From NCBI RefSeq assembly GCF_900167415.1, contig NZ_FUWU01000033.1, positions 1 through 35,873 of the forward strand: 35,873 nt of DNA, given 5' to 3'. The position numbers and the translations under genes are program-made. Shown here piece after piece: positions 34,433 through 35,873 of the stretch; position 1 is the first letter of the stretch, and every line of letters starts with the position of its first letter. Under the pieces are notes generated by a model. The model saw nothing but the letters and a program-made list of their open reading frames with translations. It was not told the origin of the DNA and ran no database searches. This stretch comes from Fibrobacter intestinalis (GTDB lineage Bacteria > Fibrobacterota > Fibrobacteria > Fibrobacterales > Fibrobacteraceae).

Positions 34433-34469
34433 CCCGAACGTCAAGCGCAACATTTCGCTCCCGTTCGGG
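34433..34469 (-). promoter_or_regulatory. Hairpin overlapping the methyltransferase ribosome-binding site
   Basis: On the coding strand CCCGAACG and CGTTCGGG form an 8-bp stem with an additional AGCG/CGCT pairing inside. The 3' arm ends in GGG of the Shine-Dalgarno GGGAG (34435-34431), six bases before the ATG at 34424. Folding would limit translation of the methyltransferase, and coupling would extend this to the helicase. It could equally be a protein-binding palindrome. Confidence 0.5.
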
Positions 34470-34571
34470 GACTGGATTACGGCGATTTCACAAAAAGAGA
34501 ATACACGACGCCCTAGGCATACAATACGCCCACGCCAAAACGGGGCGCGCATGCGTCCGGACGGAAGTACC

Positions 34572-34622
34572 CTCTTATTCTTTTGGGTTGAAATGGTCGA
34601 GATTCCATGCCAAGAACAAGAG
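34572..34622 (-). repeat. Structured intergenic repeat, copy 2
   Basis: CTCTTATTCTT (34572-34582) pairs with AAGAACAAGAG (34612-34622) with one mismatch. The inside holds TTGGGTTGAAATGGTCGAGATTCCAT, read on the minus strand as the same block as copy 3 (CTCGAC then ATTTCAACCCAA). The inner small stem keeps its pairing with a changed base (GGAAT with ATTTC), so sequence drift preserved the structure. Confidence 0.6.
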
Positions 34623-34823
34623 CAACTCGTGGGAATTTCTCTTGCTCCGGCATTTCTCGCGCACCAAATTAAAAAGGCGGTGAGTTGAATGACCTTACGA
34701 CATGTGGCTCTCGACTGCCAACCCAAATAAGGCCAAACAACCCACGCCCCATAAAGGCCGATATGCCAAAACGGACTGCACAACGGCAGCCTGCATAGCG
34801 AATCGTTGCCGGCTTTGCACGCC

Positions 34824-34890
34824 GACAGACGTGAGCGTCTGTCTTATTCTCTTGGGTTGAAATTGTCGAGATTTCATATCGAGAATAAGA
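34824..34890 (-). repeat. Structured intergenic repeat, copy 3, with adjoining hairpin
   Basis: TCTTATTCTC (34842-34851) and GAGAATAAGA (34881-34890) are perfect inverted repeats, enclosing a second one, GAAAT/ATTTC (34859-34863 and 34871-34875). Next to it GACAGACG-TGAG-CGTCTGTC (34824-34843) is a perfect 8-bp hairpin. Read on the minus strand, the order (outer stem, inner stem, hairpin) matches copy 1 on the plus strand at the other end of the window. Confidence 0.65.
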
Positions 34891-35062
34891 GAAACTCTCT
34901 ATTTTCAGCGGATAATATAAAATATTCCGCCAGCAAAAGGTGTTGTTGACGACTAAAATGCTCTATCCTAAAAAGCCAAGGGTTCTACCGAAAATCCGTT
35001 AAAGTAAAACGGTAAACAGCCCTTTTTCCTAGCTCCCTACTTTCAACCAATCACAAATCACG

Positions 35063-35170
35063 CTTCGACAAGCTCAGCGACCGGTCCCAGCCCTTCGACT
35101 AGTTCGACAGGCGGTTGCTGAGCCCGTCGAAACACACTAACCGGCGGTTCCTGAATTTATCGAAAGGCAG
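35063..35170. repeat. Cluster of TTCGACAAGCTCA-type dispersed repeats
   Basis: The phrases CTTCGACAAGCTCAGCGACCG, TTCGACAGGCGGTTGCTGAG and CCCGTCGAAAC occur in alternating orientation, so the block can fold on itself. The same motif type is at 28713-28751. Similar repeats are scattered in many bacteria, and they are not specific to this system. The bases from about 34891 to 35062 carry no gene I can support; GCGGA/TCCGC at 34908-34930 is a small AT-centred inverted repeat. Confidence 0.6.
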
Positions 35171-35270
35171 GGACCGCTTGCCGAAGAGCATGGCAAGGAG
35201 AAAATCGGCGAAGCCATCTTCAAGCACGCAAAAATTGCCGTGCCACAATCCATTTTTCGTGCGGGGAGGC

Positions 35271-35440
35271 AATCGTTACCATTACACGGCTCCTTTCACG
35301 GGTGAAACAACGAATGTTATCATTACACAGCCCGTTTCACGAGTGAAACGACGAATGTTATCATTACACAGCCCGTTTCACGAGTAAAACGACAAATGCA
35401 ATCATTACACAGCCCATTTCACGGGTGAAACGACAAATGT
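35271..35440. repeat. Tandem repeat, about four 41-bp units
   Basis: Units start at 35271, 35313, 35354 and 35395, with a partial fifth from 35436. The first is 42 bases and the next three are 41. The common core is ATCATTACACAGCCCGTTTC, then ACGRGTGAAACGACR and AATG. Each unit has TTTCAC facing GTGAAA, a small palindrome (one unit has GTAAAA). No spacers separate units, so it is not a CRISPR array. The array has no coding potential I trust. Confidence 0.85.
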
Positions 35441-35530
35441 AACGGAGCCAAACCGGGCTTTGGGGGCAGTCCAATGCGCATCAACAAGTTAGCAGGGTCC
35501 CTTCGGAGTTGTTTGTTGTCAGTTATTAGT

Positions 35531-35873
35531 TAGTCAGCCCTTAAAAAGTCACTTTGCGAACGCAAGATAAGGACGTTCGCATTTTTTGTTCATTCCGTTC
35601 CACAGAAGGCAAAAACAGTATAGCCATTCCAACAGGGCAAAAAAGCGCCTCATGGCCCTCTTGAAGTTGAACGCCGCCGCAGCAAGCTTTGCATTGAGCA
35701 TGTCGCCAAAGATTCCCTTGTAGAAATTTCTGCCCATACGGTGGTCGCTTTTCAGGTGGCCGTTGATAGGCTCGATGCCAGCCCTCTTGCAAAAAAGCTT
35801 GTGAGCCTTTTTCTTCTGGTAGTAAGTCGCGTTTTTCTTCGGGACGTCCGGTATCACGATCTTTGTCGTTCCG
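35531..35873 (-). mobile_element. 3' end of an IS5-like insertion sequence, right copy
   Basis: The inverted counterpart of the left edge. Homology with 1-264 begins at 35531 (reverse complement TAGTCAGCCC ...), which marks the likely IS end. The 5' part continues past the window. Both IS copies point with their 3' ends towards the interior. Confidence 0.8.
35549..35873 (-). CDS. IS5-like DDE transposase, C-terminal part only
   Basis: The frame runs from the window edge to TGA at 35551-35549. Residues before the part shared with the left copy (TKIVIPDVPKKNATYYQKKK) extend the match to IS5-type transposases. It differs from the left copy by a few substitutions (for example DMLNAK instead of DILNAK), most of them silent, which suggests that both copies were kept under selection or transposed recently. 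A GTG inside the frame at 35857 is not the true start; the gene begins outside the window. Confidence 0.85.
   Translation of the reverse strand, partial: GTTKIVIPDVPKKNATYYQKKKAHKLFCKRAGIEPINGHLKSDHRMGRNFYKGIFGDMLNAKLAAAAFNFKRAMRRFFALLEWLYCFCLLWNGMNKKCERPYLAFAK

Noticed and set aside
34421-34783. 120-aa minus-strand open frame before the methyltransferase
   Set aside because: It consists of the structured repeats and hairpins and overlaps the methyltransferase start; its Cys/Trp/Arg-rich translation is typical of non-coding DNA.
35115-35387. 90-aa open frame
   Set aside because: It is made of the dispersed and tandem repeats, so it is not a real gene.
35271-35440. CRISPR array
   Set aside because: The 41-bp units follow each other directly with no unique spacers, and no cas gene is in the window.
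1-35873. A proven composite transposon
   Set aside because: About 26 kb of the interval is housekeeping chromosome, and contigs often end in IS copies; only the inverted copies are certain.

Overview
The window looks like a piece of a Fibrobacter-type genome (phylum Fibrobacterota). The signs are a lipoprotein with two FISUMP (Fibrobacter succinogenes major paralogous) domains, secreted proteins with type IX-secretion-like C-terminal sorting domains, a serine-rich linker protein, a rhamnogalacturonan (pectin) lyase, futalosine-pathway menaquinone genes, a tRNA gene without encoded CCA, and two TAnnTTTG promoter elements of the Bacteroidetes/FCB type. No species can be fixed from the sequence alone.

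Layout. Both window ends are the 3' part of the same IS5-like transposase gene, in inverted orientation and slightly diverged from each other. Next to the left IS (265-2782) is an accessory cassette: a structured repeat, a hairpin covering a ribosome-binding site, then FISUMP lipoprotein, 77-aa protein, GIY-YIG nuclease-like protein, small lipoprotein and a 32-aa mini-lipoprotein. The chromosomal part (2783-28682) holds a PL11 rhamnogalacturonan lyase, a CstA-type transporter, a tripartite RND efflux operon (OMF, MFP, RND pump), a DUF2334 deacetylase-like gene, and a long co-directional series: gph, miaB, a SPOR protein, tRNA-Leu(CAA), a secreted hypothetical, panD, a LytR_C lipoprotein, rsfS, argS, mqnC, rhomboid, SRPBCC, a UbiD-type decarboxylase and a secreted metalloprotease. 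It ends with ribD and a PAS membrane protein on the minus strand. The right accessory part (28683-35530) has a two-gene restriction-modification-like operon (N6-adenine methyltransferase, then GIY-YIG-like/SF2 helicase), followed on the plus-coordinate side by about 1.1 kb of repeats and hairpins up to the second IS copy.

How genes work together. The RND operon exports small molecules, although its pump lacks the classical proton-relay residues. mqnC and the UbiD-family gene are two steps of the futalosine route to menaquinone, and the rhomboid and SRPBCC genes are locked between them by overlaps or tiny gaps. The PL11 lyase and the metalloprotease are secreted degradative enzymes with similar sorting tails. 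The methyltransferase and helicase overlap by one base (TAATG) and are very likely one system.

Most interesting signals: (1) a diverged structured repeat family of three copies at both accessory ends, each accessory operon being preceded by a hairpin that overlaps its Shine-Dalgarno; (2) the restriction operon, whose helicase carries a truncated methyltransferase fold and whose methyltransferase is compositionally mosaic with an internal start signal; (3) the FISUMP/GIY-YIG/mini-lipoprotein cassette; (4) the relay-less RND pump; (5) a 41-bp tandem array beside the right IS.
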